A DNA stretch of 38,359 nucleotides. Source: Utricularia gibba. Its lineage: Eukaryota; Streptophyta; Magnoliopsida; Lamiales; Lentibulariaceae. Below, one piece after another: positions 20,680-34,616 of the stretch (the stretch's first letter is position 1; the number at the start of each line of letters is the position of its first letter). The notes under the pieces are model-generated. The model was not told where the DNA came from, made no database searches, and worked only from the letters and a program-made list of their open reading frames with translations. The position numbers and the translations under genes are program-made. Location of the stretch: positions 1 through 38,359 of the forward strand of contig NEEC01000218.1 of NCBI GenBank assembly GCA_002189035.1, in the 5' to 3' direction.

Positions 20680-23162
20680 AACTGCATCACGATTTTCGTC
20701 GAGTAGGACCCGATGTGGCAAAGGAGTCAGACCGAACCTTGGGTCAGAACGAAGTTCCAACGACATCACCCGCCAGAAACGACAAGCTTTTCCTTGAGAA
20801 ACCATGTAGGCAGCCTATTAAAACCAACGTTAATAAATGCATCAATTTTTTTTGCCGAGCTACAAATGACTTGGGCCCGAGCTCGACTCGACCTCCTGCT
20901 CGATACCGTTGCCCCACGAGAGTGCCTTATCAAATATAAAGCATGCGGTTGAGAAAACCATTTTGGGTGCTCATGAAATCCTAACTTCAATAACTGCATC
21001 ACGATTTTCGTCGAGTAGGACCCGATGTGGCAAAGGAGTCAGACCGAACCTATGGTCAGAACGAAGTTCCAAAAGACATCACCCGCCCAGAAACGACAAG
21101 CTTTTCTTGAGAAACTATGTAGGCAGCCTATAAAGCCGAACGTTAATAAATGCATCAATTTTTTTGCCGGCTACAAATGACTCTGGGCCGAGCTCGACTC
21201 GACCTCCTGCTCGATACCGTTGCCCCACGAGAGCCTTATCAAATATAAAGCATGCGGTTGAGAAAACCATTTGGGTGCTCATGAATCCTAACTTCAATAA
21301 CTGCATCACGATTTTCGTCGAGTAGGACCCGATGTGGCAAAGGAGTCAGACCGAACCTATGGTCAGAACGAAGTTCCAAAGACATCACCCGCCCAGAAAC
21401 GACAAGCTTTTCTTGAGAAACCATGTAGGCAGCCTATTAAAACCAACGTTAATAAATGCATCAATTTTTTTGCCGGCTACAAATGACTCTGGGCCCGAGC
21501 TCGACTCGACCTCCTGCTCGATACCGTTGCCCACGAGAGCGCCTTATCAAATATAAAGCATGCGGTTGAGAAAACCATTTTGGGTGCTCATGAAATCCTA
21601 ACTTCAATAACTGCATCACGATTTTCGTCGAGTAGGACCCGATGTGGCAAAGGAGTCAGACCGAACCTTGGTCAGAACGAAGTTCCCAACGACATCACCC
21701 GCCCAGAAACGACAAGCTTTTCCTTGAGAAACATGTAGGCAGCCTATTAAAACCAACGTTAATAAATGCATCAATTTTTTTTGCCGGGCTACAAATGACT
21801 CTGGGCGAGCTCGACTCGACCTCCTGCTCGATACCGTTGCCCCACGAGAGTGCCTTATCAAATATAAAGCATGCGGTTGAGAAAACATTTTGGGTGCTCA
21901 TGAATCCTAACTTCAATAACTGCATCACGATTTTCGTCGAGTAGGACCCGATGTGGCAAAGGAGTCAGACCGAACCTATGGTCAGAACGAAGTTCCAAAA
22001 GACATCACCCGCCCAGAAACGACAAGCTTTTCCTTGAGAAACATGTAGGCAGCCTAATAAAGCCAACGTTAATAAATGCATCAATTTTTTTGCCGGCTAC
22101 AAATGACTCTGGGCCCGAGCTCGACTCGACCTCCTGCTCGATACCGTTGCCCCACGAGAGTGCCTTATCAAATATAAAGCATGCGGTTGAGAAAACCATT
22201 TTGGGTGCTCATGAAATCCTAACTTCAATAACTGCATCACGATTTTCGTCGAGTAGGACCAGATGTGGCAAAGGAGTCAGACCGAACCCTTGGTCAGAAC
22301 GAAGTTCCAAAAGACATCACCCGCCCAAAAACGACAAGCTTTTCCTTGAGAAAACCATGTAGGCAGCCTATTAAAACCAACCGTTAATAAATGCATCAAG
22401 TTTTTTGCGAGCTACAAATGACTATGGGCCCGAGCTCGACTCGACCTCCTACTCGATACCGTTGCCCCACGAGAGCACCTTATCAAATATAAAGCATGCG
22501 GTTGAGAAAACCATTTTGGGTGCTCATGAAATCCTAACTTCAATAACTGCATCACGATTTTCGTCGAGTAGGACCGATGTGGCAAAGGAGTCAGACCGAA
22601 CCTATGGTCAGAACGAAGTTCCAAAAGACATCACCCGCCCAGAAACGACAAGCTTTTCCTTGAGAAACTATGTAGGCAGCCTATTAAAGCCGAACGTTAA
22701 TAAATGCATCAATTTTTTTGCCGGGCTACAAATGACTCTGGGCCCGAGCTCGACTCGACCTCCTGCTCGATACCGTTGCCCCACGAGAGCCCTTATCAAA
22801 TATAAAGCATGCGGTTGAGAAAACCATTTTGGGTGCTCATGAATCCTAACTTCAATAACTGCATCACGATTTTCGTCGAGTAGGACCCGATGTGGCAAAG
22901 GAGTCAGACCGAACCTATGGTCAGAACGAAGTTCCAAAAGACATCACCCGCCCAGAAACGACAAGCTTTTCTTGAGAAACCATGTAGGCAGCCTATTAAA
23001 ACCAACGTTAATAAATGCATCAATTTTTTTGCAGCTAAAAATGACTCTGGGCGAGCCCGACTCGACCTTTTGCCCGATACCGTGCCCCACTAGAGAGCCT
23101 CCTCAAATACAAAGCATGCGATTGAAAAACATTTTGGGTGCTCATGAAATCCTAACTTCAAT
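20680..23162. repeat. Class A-like block, second copy
   Basis: The anchors are 20680, 20992, 21299, 21609, 21918, 22230, 22545 and 22857. The units are A or A mixed with E (21609 has CCTTGGTC and CCCAACGAC). Unlike the first copy, none has GATATC before the core; they read ATGAAATCC or ATGAATCC. Three units have the one-base deletion CTTTTCTTGAG (near 21101, 21407 and 22966). The hybrid at 22230 matches 3203. Confidence 0.75.
22230..22544. repeat. A/B hybrid monomer, partner of 3203
   Basis: The unit starts with GGACCAGATGTGG, then an A-like CCAAAAGAC, then CCATGTAGG, CCAACCGTTAATAA, CAAGTTTTTTGCGAGC, GACTATGGG and CCTACTCG. It lies 19,027 bp from 3203 and has the same change from A-like to B-like in the middle. 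Confidence 0.65.
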
Positions 23163-25328
23163 AACTGCATCACGATTTTCGTCGAGTAGGACCAGATTTG
23201 GCAAAGGAGACAGACCGAACCTTGGGTCAGAACGAAGTTCCAACGACATCACCCGCCCAAAACGACAAGCTTTTCCTTGAGAAAACATTGAGGCAGCCTA
23301 TTAAAACCAACGTTAATAAATGCATCAATTTTTTTTTGCCGGGCTACAAATGACTCTGGGCCCGAGCTCGACTCGACCTCCTGCTCGATACCGTTGCCCC
23401 ACGAGAGTGCCTTATCAAATATAAAGCATGCGGTTGAGAAAACCATTTTGGGTGCTCATGAATCCTAACTTCAATAACTGCATCACGATTTTCGTCGAGT
23501 AGGACCGATGTGGCAAAGGAGTCAGACCGAACCTATGGGTCAGAACGAAGTTCCAAAGACATCACCCGCCCAGAAACGACAAGCTTTTCCTTGAGAAACC
23601 ATGTAGGCAGCCTATTAAAACCAACGTTAATAAATGCATCAATTTTTTTGCCGGCTAAAATGACTCTGGGGCGAGCCCGACTCGACCTTTTGCCCGATAC
23701 CGTGCCCCACTAGAGCGCCTCCTCAACTACAAAGCATGCGATTGACAAAAGCATTTTGGGTGCTCATGAAATCCTAACTTCAATAACTGCATCACGATTT
23801 TCGTCGAGTAGGACCAGATTGGCAAAGGAGACAGACCGAACCTTGGGTCAGAACGAAGTTCACAACGACATCACCCGCCCAAAAACGACAAGCTTTTCCT
23901 TGAGAAAACTTGAGGCAGCTATTAAAAAACCGTTAATAAATGCATCAAGTTTTTTGCCGAGCTACAAATGACTATGGGCCCGAGCTCGACTCGACCTCCT
24001 ACTCGATACCGTTGCCCCACGAGAGCACCTTATCAAATATAAAGCATGCGGTTGAGAAAACCATTTTGGGTGCTCATGAAATCCTAACTTCAATAACTGC
24101 ATCACGATTTTCGTCGAGTAGGACCCGATGGCAAAGGAGTCAGACCGAACCTATGGTCAGAACGAAGTTCCAAAAGACATCACCCGCCCAGAAACGACAA
24201 GCTTTTCCTTGAGAAACCATGTAGGCAGCCTATTAAAACCCAACGTTAATAAATGCATCACTTTTTTGCCGGCTAAAATGACTCTTGCCCGACTCGACCT
24301 TTTGCCCGATACCGTGCCCCACTAGAGCGCCTCCTCAACTACAAAGCATGCGATTGAAAAGCATTTTGGGTGCTCATGAAATCCTAACTTCAATAACTGC
24401 ATCACGATTTTCGTCGAGTAGGACCCGATTTGGCAAAGGAGACAGACCGAACCTTGGGTCAGAACGAAGTTCACAACGACATCACCCGCCCAAAACGACA
24501 AGCTTTTCCTTGAGAAAACCATTGAGGCAGCCTATTAAAACCAACGTTAATAAATGCATCAAGTTTTTTGCCGAGCTACAAATGACTATGGGCCCGAGCT
24601 CGACTCGACCTCCTACTCGATACCGTTGCCCCACGAGAGCACCTTATCAAATATAAAGCATGCGGTTGAGAAAACCATTTTGGGTGCTCATGAAATCCTA
24701 ACTTCAATAACTGCATCACGATTTTCGTCGAGTAGGACCCGATGTGGCAAAGGAGTCAGACCGAACCTATGGTCAGAACGAAGTTCCAAAAGACATCACC
24801 CCCAGAAACGACAAGCTTTTCCTTGAGAAACCATGTAGGCAGCCTATTAAAACCAACGTTAATAAATGCATCACTTTTTTTGCAGGCTAAAAATGACTCT
24901 GGGAGCGAGCTCGACTCGACCTTTTGCTCGATACCGTGCCCCACGAGAGCGCCTCCTCAAATACAAAGCATGCGATTGAAAAAGCATTTTGGGTGCTCAT
25001 GAAATCCTAACTTCAATAACTGCATCACGATTTTCGTCGAGTAGGACCAGATTTGGCAAAGGAGTCAGACCGAACCTTGGTCAGAACGAAGTTCACAACG
25101 ACATCACCCGCCCAAAAACGACAAGCTTTTCCTTGAGAAAACCATTGAGGCAGCCTATTAAAACCAACGTTAATAAATGCATCAAGTTTTTTGCCGAGCT
25201 ACAAATGACTATGGGCCCGAGCTCGACTCGACCTCCTACTCGATACCGTTGCCCCACGAGAGCCTTATCAAATATAAAGCATGCGGTTGAGAAAACCATT
25301 TTGGGTGCTCATGAATCCTAACTTCAAT
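23163..25328. repeat. B alternating with C monomers, second copy
   Basis: The anchors are 23163 (B), 23476 (C), 23785 (B), 24095 (C), 24395 (B), 24709 (C) and 25018 (B). The B at 23785 has GATTGGC and AAAACTTGAGGC, shared with 4754. The C at 24095 is only 300 bp because GACTCTTGCCCGACTCG replaces the usual GGGCGAGCCC segment. C units here are more C-like than in 4140-6302. Confidence 0.75.
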
Positions 25329-27492
25329 AACTGCATCACGATTTTCGTCGAGTAGGACCCGATGTGGCAAAGGAGTCAGACCGAACCTATGGTCAGAACG
25401 AAGTTCAAAAGACATCACCCGCCCAGAAACGACAAGCTTTTCCTTGAGAAACTATGTAGGCAGCCTATAAAACCAACGTTAATAAATGCATCAATTTTTT
25501 TGCCGGGCTACAAATGACTCTGGGCCGAGCTCGACTCGACCTCCTGCTCGATACCGTTGCCCCACGAGAGCGCCTTATCAAATATAAAGCATGCGGTTGA
25601 GAAAACATTTTGGGTGCTCATGAAATCCTAACTTCAAAACTGCATCACGATTTTCGTCGAGTAGGACCCGATGTGGCAAAGGAGTCAGACCGAACCTTGG
25701 TCAGAACGAAGTTCCAAAAGACATCACCGCCCAGAAACGACAAGCTTTTCCTTGAGAAACCATGTAGGCAGCCTATTAAAACCAACGTTAATAAATGCAT
25801 CAATTTTTTTGCCGGCTACAAATGACTCTGGGCCCGAGCTCGACTCGACCTCCTGCTCGATACCGTTGCCCCACGAGAGCGCCTTATCAAATATAAAGCA
25901 TGCGGTTGAGAAAACCATTTTGGGTGCTCATGAAATCCTAACTTCAATAACTGCATCACGATTTTCGTCGAGTAGGACCCGATGTGGCAAAGGAGTCAGA
26001 CCGAACCTTGGTCAGAACGAAGTTCCAAAAGACATCACCCGCCCAGAAACGACAAGCTTTTCCTTGAGAAACCATGTAGGCAGCCTATTAAAACCCAACG
26101 TTAATAAATGCATCAATTTTTTTGCCGGGCTACAAATGACTCTGGGCCGAGCTCGACTCGACCTCCTGCTCGATACCGTTGCCCCACGAGAGCCTTATCT
26201 ATAAAGCATGCGGTTGAGAAAACCATTTTGGGTGCTCATGAATCCTAACTTCAATAACTGCATCACGATTTTCGTCGAGTAGGACCCGATGTGGCAAAGG
26301 AGTCAGACCGAACCTTGGTCAGAACGAAGTTCAAAAGACATCACCCGCCCAGAAACGACAAGCTTTTCCTTGAGAAACTATGTAGGCAGCCTATTAAAAC
26401 CAACGTTAATAAATGCATCAATTTTTTTGCCGGGCTACAAATGACTCTGGGCCCGAGCTCGACTCGACCTCCTGCTCGATACCGTTGCCCCACGAGAGTG
26501 CCTTATCAAATATAAAGCATGCGGTTGAGAAAACCATTTTGGGTGCTCATGAATCCTAACTTCAATAACTGCATCACGATTTTCGTCGAGTAGGACCGAT
26601 GTGGCAAAGGAGTCAGACCGAACCTATGGTCAGAACGAAGTTCCAAAAGACATCACCCCAAAAAACGACAAGCTTTTCCTGAGAAACCATGTAGGCAGCC
26701 TATTAAAACCAACGTTAATAAATGCATCAAGTTTTTTTGCCGAGCTACAAATGACTATGGGCCGAGCTCGACTCGACCTCCTACTCGATACCGTTGCCCC
26801 ACGAGAGCCCTTATCAAATATAAAGCATGCGGTTGAGAAAACCATTTTGGGTGCTCATGAATCCTAACTTCAATAACTGCATCACGATTTTCGTCGAGTA
26901 GGACCCGATGTGGCAAAGGAGTCAGACCGAACCTTGGTCAGAACGAAGTTCCAAAGACATCACCCGCCAGAAACGACAAGCTTTTCCTTGAGAAACTATG
27001 TAGGCAGCCTATAAAACCAACGTTAATAAATGCATCAATTTTTTTGCCGGGCTACAAATGACTCTGGGCCGAGCTCGACTCGACCTCTGCTCGATACCGT
27101 TGCCCCACGAGAGTGCCTTATCAAATATAAAGCATGCGGTTGAGAAAACCATTTTGGGTGCTCATGAATCCTAACTTCAATAACTGCATCACGATTTTCG
27201 TCGAGTAGGACCCGATGTGGCAAAGGAGTCAGACCGAACCTATGGTCAGAACGAAGTTCCAAAAGACATCACCCGCCCAGAAACGACAAGCTTTTCTTGA
27301 GAAACCATGTAGGCAGCCTATTAAAACCCAACGTTAATAAATGCATCACTTTTTTTGACAGGCTAAAAATGACTCTGGGCGAGCCCGACTCGACCTTTTG
27401 CCCGATACCGTGCCCCACTAGAGCGCCTCCTCAACTACAAAGCATGCGATTGACAAAAGCATTTTGGGTGCTCATGAAATCCTAACTTCAAT
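25329..27492. repeat. Second class A block, second copy
   Basis: The anchors are 25329, 25638, 25949, 26256, 26567, 26875 and 27182. The sequence is A-like but mixed with CCTTGGTC and ATTAAAACCAACG. The only change seen in the invariant core lies here (ACTTCAAAACTGC at 25631). The unit 26567 is an A/B hybrid matching 7557, and 27182 ends as class C, as 8177 does. Confidence 0.75.
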
Positions 27493-29044
27493 AACTGCAT
27501 CACGATTTTCGTCGAGTAGGACCAGATTTGGCAAAGGAGACAGACCGAACCTTGGGTCAGAACGAAGTTCCAACGACATCACCCGCCCAAAAACGACAAG
27601 CTTTTCCTTGAGAAAACCATTGAGGCAGCCTATTAAAACCAACCGTTAATAAATGCATCAATTTTTTTTGCCGAGCTACAAATGACTCTGGGCCCGAGCT
27701 CGACTCGACCTCCTGCTCGATACCGTTGCCCCACGAGAGTGCCTTATCAAATATAAAGCATGCGGTTGAGAAAACCATTTTGGGTGCTCATGAATCCTAA
27801 CTTCAATAACTGCATCACGATTTTCGTCGAGTAGGACCCGATGTGGCAAAGGAGTCAGACCGAACCTATGGTCAGAACGAAGTTCCAAAAGAATCACCCG
27901 CCAAAAACGACAAGCTTTTCCTTGAGAAACTATGTAGGCAGCCTAAAAACCAACGTTAATAAATGCATCAATTTTTTTGCGGGCTACAAATGACTCTGGG
28001 CGAGCCCGACTCGACCTTTGCCCGATACCGTGCCCCACTAGAGCGCCTCCTCAACTACAAAGCATGCGATTGACAAAAGCATTTTGGGTGCTCATGAAAT
28101 CCTAACTTCAATAACTGCATCACGATTTTCGTCGAGTAGGACCAGATTGGCAAAGGAGACAGACCGAACCTTGGGTCAGAAAAGTTCACAACGACATCAC
28201 CCGCCCAAAACGACAAGCTTTTCCTTGAGAAAACTTGAGGCAGCCTATTAAAACCAACGTTAATAAATGCATCAAGTTTTTTGCCGAGCTACAAATGACT
28301 ATGGGCCCGAGCTCGACTCGACCTCCTACTCGATACCGTTGCCCCACGAGAGCACCTTATCAAATATAAAGCATGCGGTTGAGAAAACCATTTTGGGTGC
28401 TCATGAAATCCTAACTTCAATAACTGCATCACGATTTTCGTCGAGTAGGACCCGATGTGGCAAAGGAGTCAGACCGAACCTATGGTCAGAACGAAGTTCC
28501 AAAAGACATCACCCGCCCAGAAACGACAAGCTTTTCCTTGAGAAACCTTGTAGGCAGCCTATTAAAACCCAACGTTAATAAATGCATCACTTTTTTGACA
28601 GGCTAAAAATGACTCTGGCGAGCCCGACTCGACCTTTTGCCCGATACCGTGCCCCACTAGAGCGCCTCCTCAACTACAAAGCATGCGATTGAAAAAGCAT
28701 TTTGGGTGCTCATGAAATCCTAACTTCAATAACTGCATCACGATTTTCGTCGAGTAGGACCAGATTTGGCAAAGGAGACAGACCGAACCTTGGGTCAGAA
28801 CGAAGTTCACAACGACATCACCCGCCCAAAAACGACAAGCTTTTCCTTGAGAAAACCATTGAGGCAGCCTATTAAAACCAACCGTTAATAAATGCATCAA
28901 GTTTTTTGCCGAGCTACAAATGACTATGGGCCCGAGCTCGACTCGACCTCCTACTCGATACCGTTGCCCCACGAGAGCCTTATCAAATATAAAGCATGCG
29001 GTTGAGAAAACCATTTTGGGTGCTCATGAAATCCTAACTTCAAT
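27493..29044. repeat. B/C dimer run leading into tetramers, second copy
   Basis: The anchors are 27493 (B with CAATTTTTTTT), 27808 (A/C hybrid), 28113 (B with GATTGGC and AACTTGAGGC), 28422 (C with CTCTGGCGAGCCCG) and 28731 (B). All five match the five monomers at 8481-9712, in order, at offsets of 19,012-19,019 bp. Confidence 0.75.
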
Positions 29045-30275
29045 AACTGCATCACGATTTTCGTCGAGTAGGACCCGATGTGGCAAAGGTCAGACCGAAC
29101 CTATGGTCAGAACGAAGTTCCAAAGACATCACCCCAAAAACGACAAGCTTTTCCTTGAGAAACCATGTAGGCAGCCTATTAAAACCAACGTTAATAAATG
29201 CATCAATTTTTTTGCCGGCTAAAATGACTCTGGGCGAGCCGACTCGACCTTGCCGATACCGTGCCCCACGAGAGCGCCTCCTCAAATATAAAGCATGCGG
29301 TTGAAAAACATTTTGGGTGCTCATGAAATCCTAACTTCAATAACTGCATCACGATTTTCGTCGAGTAGGACCAGATTTGGCAAAGAGACAGACCGAACCT
29401 TGGGTCAGAACGAAGTTCACAACGACATCACCCGCCCAAAACGACAAGCTTTTCCTTGAGAAAACCATTGAGGCAGCCTATTAAAACCAACCGTTAATAA
29501 ATGCATCAAGTTTTTTGCCGAGCTACAAATGACTATGGGCCGAGCTCGACTCGACCTCCTACTCGATACCGTTGCCCCACGAGAGCACCTTATCAAATAT
29601 AAAGCATGCGGTTGAGAAAACCATTTTGGGTGCTCATGAACCTAACTTCAATAACTGCATCACGATTTTCGTCGAGTAGGACCCGATTTGGCAAAGGAGT
29701 CAGACCGAACCTTGGTCAGAACGAAGTTCACAACGACATCACCCGCCCAAAAACGACAAGCTTTTCCTTGAGAAAACAATGTAGGCAGCCTATTAAAACC
29801 AACGTTAATAATGCATCAAGTTTTTTGCCGAGCTACAAATGACTCTGGGCCCGAGCTCGACTCGACCTCCTGCTCGATACCGTGCCCCACTAGAGCGCCT
29901 CCTCAACTACAAAGCATGCGATTGAAAACATTTTGGGTGCTCATGAAATCCTAACTTCAATAACTGCATCACGATTTTCGTCGAGTAGGACCAGATTTGG
30001 CAAAGGAGACAGACCGAACCTTGGGTCAGAACGAAGTTCACAACGACATCACCGCCCAAAAACGACAAGCTTTTCCTTGAGAAAACCATTGAGGCAGCCT
30101 ATTAAAACCAACGTTAATAAATGCATCAAGTTTTTTGCCGAGCTACAAATGACTATGGGCCCGAGCTCGACTCGACCTCCTACTCGATACCGTTGCCCCA
30201 CGAGAGCACCTTATCAAATATAAAGCATGCGGTTGAGAAAACCATTTTGGGTGCTCATGAAATCCTAACTTCAAT
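29045..30275. repeat. C-B-D-B higher-order unit 1, second copy (1231 bp)
   Basis: Monomers are C-like at 29045, B at 29342, D at 29653 and B at 29962. The first monomer is short (297 bp) and atypical: it has CAATTTTTTTGCCGGC and a GCATGCGG tail rather than the usual class C tail. It still has CCGACTCGACCTTGCCG. The reading as C is therefore tentative. Confidence 0.6.
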
Positions 30276-31517
30276 AACTGCATCACGATTTTCGTCGAGT
30301 AGGACCCGATGTGGCAAAGGAGTCAGACCGAACCTATGGTCAGAACGAAGTTCCAAAAGACATCACCCGCCCAGAAACGACAAGCTTTTCCTTGAGAAAC
30401 CATGTAGGCAGCCTATTAAAACCAACGTTAATAAATGCATCACTTTTTTTGACAGGCTAAAAATGACTCTGGGCGAGCCCGACTCGACCTTTGCCCGATA
30501 CCGTGCCCACTAGAGCGCCTCCTCAACTACAAAGCATGCGATTGAAAAGCATTTTGGGTGCTCATGAAATCCTAACTTCAATAACTGCATCACGATTTTC
30601 GTCGAGTAGGACCAGATTTGGCAAAGGAGACAGACCGAACCTTGGGTCAGAACGAAGTTCACAACGACATCACCCGCCCAAAAACGACAAGCTTTTCCTT
30701 GAGAAAACCATTGAGGCAGCCTATTAAAACCAACCGTTAATAAATGCATCAAGTTTTTTGCCGAGCTACAAATGACTATGGGCCCGAGCTCGACTCGACC
30801 TCCTACTCGATACCGTTGCCCCACGAGAGCACTTATCAAATATAAAGCATGCGGTTGAGAAAACCATTTTGGGTGCTCATGAAATCCTAACTTCAATAAC
30901 TGCATCACGATTTTCGTCGAGTAGGACCCGATGTGGCAAAGGAGTCAGACCGAACCTTGGGTCAGAACGAAGTTCACAACGAAATCACCCGCCCAAAAAC
31001 GACAAGCTTTTCCTTGAGAAACAATGTAGGCAGCCTATAAAAACCAACGTTAATAAATGCATCAATTTTTTGCCGGCTACAAATGACTCTGGGCGAGCTC
31101 GACTCGACCTGCTCGATACCGTGCCCCACTAGAGCGCCTCCTCAACTACAAAGCATGCGATTGAAAAGCATTTTGGGTGCTCATGAAATCCTAACTTCAA
31201 TAACTGCATCACGATTTTCGTCGAGTAGGACCAGATTTGGCAAAGGAGACAGACCGAACCTTGGGTCAGAACGAAGTTCACAACGACATCACCCGCCCAA
31301 AAACGACAAGCTTTTCCTTGAGAAAACCATTGAGGCAGCCTATTAAAACCAACCGTTAATAAATGCATCAAGTTTTTTGCCGAGCTACAAATGACTATGG
31401 GCCCGAGCTCGACTCGACCTCCTACTCGATACCGTTGCCCCACGAGAGCACCTTATCAAATATAAAGCATGCGGTTGAGAAAACCATTTTGGGTGCTCAT
31501 GAAATCCTAACTTCAAT
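30276..31517. repeat. C-B-D-B higher-order unit 2, second copy (1242 bp)
   Basis: Monomers are C at 30276, B at 30583, D at 30898 and B at 31202. The D carries CACAACGAAATC and CAATGTAGG, as 11882 does. Confidence 0.75.
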
Positions 31518-32756
31518 AACTGCATCACGATTTTCGTCGAGTAGGACCCGATGTGGCAAAGGAGTCAGACCGAACCTATGGTCAGAACGAAGTTCCAAAA
31601 GACATCACCCGCCCAGAAACGACAAGCTTTTCCTTGAGAAACCATGTAGGCAGCCTATTAAAACCCAACGTTAATAAATGCATCACTTTTTTTGCAGGCT
31701 AAAAATGACTCTGGGCGAGCCCGACTCGACCTTTTGCCCGATACCGTGCCCCACTAGAGCGCCTCCTCAACTACAAAGCATGCGATTTAAAAGCATTTTG
31801 GGTGCTCATGAAATCCTAACTTCAATAACTGCATCACGATTTTCGTCGAGTAGGACCAGATTTGGCAAAGGAGACAGACCGAACCTTGGGTCAGAACGAA
31901 GTTCACAACGACATCACCGCCCAAAAAACGACAAGCTTTTCCTTGAGAAAACCATTGAGGCAGCCTATTAAAACCAACCGTTAATAAATGCATCAAGTTT
32001 TTTGCCGAGCTACAAATGACTATGGGCCCGAGCTCGACTCGACCTCCTACTCGATACCGTTGCCCCACGAGAGCACCTTATCAAATATAAAGCATGCGGT
32101 TGAGAAAACCATTTTGGGTGCTCATGAAATCCTAACTTCAATAACTGCATCACGATTTTCGTCGAGTAGGACCCGATGTGGCAAAGGAGTCAGACCGAAC
32201 CTTGGTCAGAACGAAGTTCCAACGACATCACCCGCCAAAAACGACAAGCTTTTCCTTGAGAAAACAATGTAGGCAGCTATTAAAACCCAACGTTAATAAT
32301 GCATCAAGTTTTTTGCCGAGCTACAAATGACTATGGGCCGAGCTCGACTCGACCTTGCCGATACCGTGCCCCACTAGAGCGCCTCCTCAATACAAAGCAT
32401 GCGATTGAAAAACATTTTGGGTGCTCATGAAATCCTAACTTCAATAACTGCATCACGATTTTCGTCGAGTAGGACCAGATTTGGCAAAGGAGACAGACCG
32501 AACCTTGGGTCAGAACGAAGTTCACAACGACATCACCCGCCCAAAAACGACAAGCTTTTCCTTGAGAAAACCATTGAGGCAGCCTATTAAAACCAACGTT
32601 AATAAATGCATCAAGTTTTTTGCCGAGCTACAAATGACTATGGGAGCTCGACTCGACCTCCTACTCGATACCGTTGCCCCACGAGAGCACCTTATCAAAT
32701 ATAAAGCATGCGGTTGAGAAAACCATTTTGGGTGCTCATGAAATCCTAACTTCAAT
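31518..32756. repeat. C-B-D-B higher-order unit 3, second copy (1239 bp)
   Basis: Monomers are C at 31518, B at 31827, D at 32143 and B at 32446. The tail of the C reads GCATGCGATTTAAAAGC, a variant otherwise seen only near 13378. That lies in a different monomer of the tetramer, so it was moved or arose twice. Confidence 0.75.
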
Positions 32757-33380
32757 AACTGCATCACGATTTTCGTCGAGTAGGACCCGATGTGGCAAAG
32801 GAGTCAGACCGAACCTATGGTCAGAACGAAGTTCCAAAAGACATCACCCGCCCAGAAACGACAAGCTTTTCCTTGAGAAACCATGTAGGCAGCCTATTAA
32901 AACCCAACGTTAATAAATGCATCACTTTTTTTGACAGGCTAAAAATGACTCTGGGCGAGCCCGACTCGACCTTTTGCCCGATACCGTGCCCACTAGAGCG
33001 CCTCCTCAACTACAAAGCATGCGATTGAAAAGCATTTTGGGTGCTCATGAAATCCTAACTTCAATAACTGCATCACGATTTTCGTCGAGTAGGACCAGAT
33101 TTGGCAAAGGAGACAGACCGAACCTTGGGTCAGAACGAAGTTCACAACGACATCACCGCCCAAAAACGACAAGCTTTTCCTTGAGAAAACCATTGAGGCA
33201 GCCTATTAAAACCAACCGTTAATAAATGCATCAAGTTTTTTGCCGAGCTACAAATGACTATGGGCCCGAGCTCGACTCGACCTCCTACTCGATACCGTTG
33301 CCCCACGAGAGCACCTTATCAAATATAAAGCATGCGGTTGAGAAAACCATTTTGGGTGCTCATGAAATCCTAACTTCAAT
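32757..33380. repeat. C-B half-unit (phase slip), second copy
   Basis: C at 32757 and B at 33066 are followed by C at 33381. The slip sits after the same two full tetramers as the one at 13738, at an offset of 19,019 bp. Confidence 0.75.
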
Positions 33381-34616
33381 AACTGCATCACGATTTTCGT
33401 CGAGTAGGACCCGATGTGGCAAAGGAGTCAGACCGAACCTATGGTCAGAACGAAGTTCCAAAAGACATCACCCCAGAAACGACAAGCTTTTCCTTGAGAA
33501 ACCATGTAGGCAGCCTATTAAAACCCAACGTTAATAAATGCATCACTTTTTTTGCAGCTAAAATGACTCTGGGAGCGAGCCGACTCGACCTTTTGCCGAT
33601 ACCGTGCCCCACTAGAGCGCTCCTCAACTACAAAGCATGCGATTGAAAAACATTTTGGGTGCTCATGAATCCTAACTTCAATAACTGCATCACGATTTTC
33701 GTCGAGTAGGACCAGATTTGGCAAAGGAGACAGACCGAACCTTGGGTCAGAACGAAGTTCACAACGACATCACCGCCAAAAACGACAAGCTTTTCCTTGA
33801 GAAAACCATTGAGGCAGCCTATTAAAACCAACCGTTAATAAATGCATCAAGTTTTTTGCCGAGCTACAAATGACTATGGGCCCGAGCTCGACTCGACCTC
33901 CTACTCGATACCGTTGCCCCACGAGAGCACCTTATCAAATATAAAGCATGCGGTTGAGAAAACCATTTTGGGTGCTCATGAAATCCTAACTTCAATAACT
34001 GCATCACGATTTTCGTCGAGTAGGACCGATTGGCAAAGGAGACAGACCGAACCTTGGGTCAGAACGAAGTTCACAAACAATCACCCGCCAAAAACGACAA
34101 GCTTTTCCTTGAGAAACATGTAGGCAGCCTATTAAAACCCAACGTTAATAAATGCATCAATTTTTTGCCGAGCTACAAATGACTATGGGCCCGAGCTCGA
34201 CTCGACCTCCTGCTCGATACCGTGCCCCACTAGAGCGCCTCCTCAATACAAAGCATGCGATTGAAAAGCATTTTGGGTGCTCATGAAATCCTAACTTCAA
34301 TAACTGCATCACGATTTTCGTCGAGTAGGACCAGATTTGGCAAAGGAGACAGACCGAACCTTGGGTCAGAACGAAGTTCACAACGACATCACCCGCCCAA
34401 AAACGACAAGCTTTTCCTTGAGAAAACCATTGAGGCAGCCTATTAAAACCAACGTTAATAAATGCATCAAGTTTTTTGCCGAGCTACAAATGACTATGGG
34501 CCCGAGCTCGACTCGACCTCCTACTCGATACCGTTGCCCCACGAGAGCACCTTATCAAATATAAAGCATGCGGTTGAGAAAACCATTTTGGGTGCTCATG
34601 AAATCCTAACTTCAAT
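33381..34616. repeat. C-B-D-B higher-order unit 4, second copy (1236 bp)
   Basis: Monomers are C at 33381 (GGGAGCGAGCCGACTCG), B at 33683, D at 33997 and B at 34302. The D has GAAACATGTAGG, close to 14988, and CACAAACAATC, a further eroded form. Confidence 0.75.

Noticed and set aside
25671-26204. Longest open frame (177 codons) and the many ORFs of 60-155 codons on both strands
   Set aside because: They are translations of the satellite in several frames, repeat with the monomer, overlap one another on opposite strands and are broken by one-base indels from copy to copy. No domain, codon pattern, ribosome binding site or recognisable protein family is visible.
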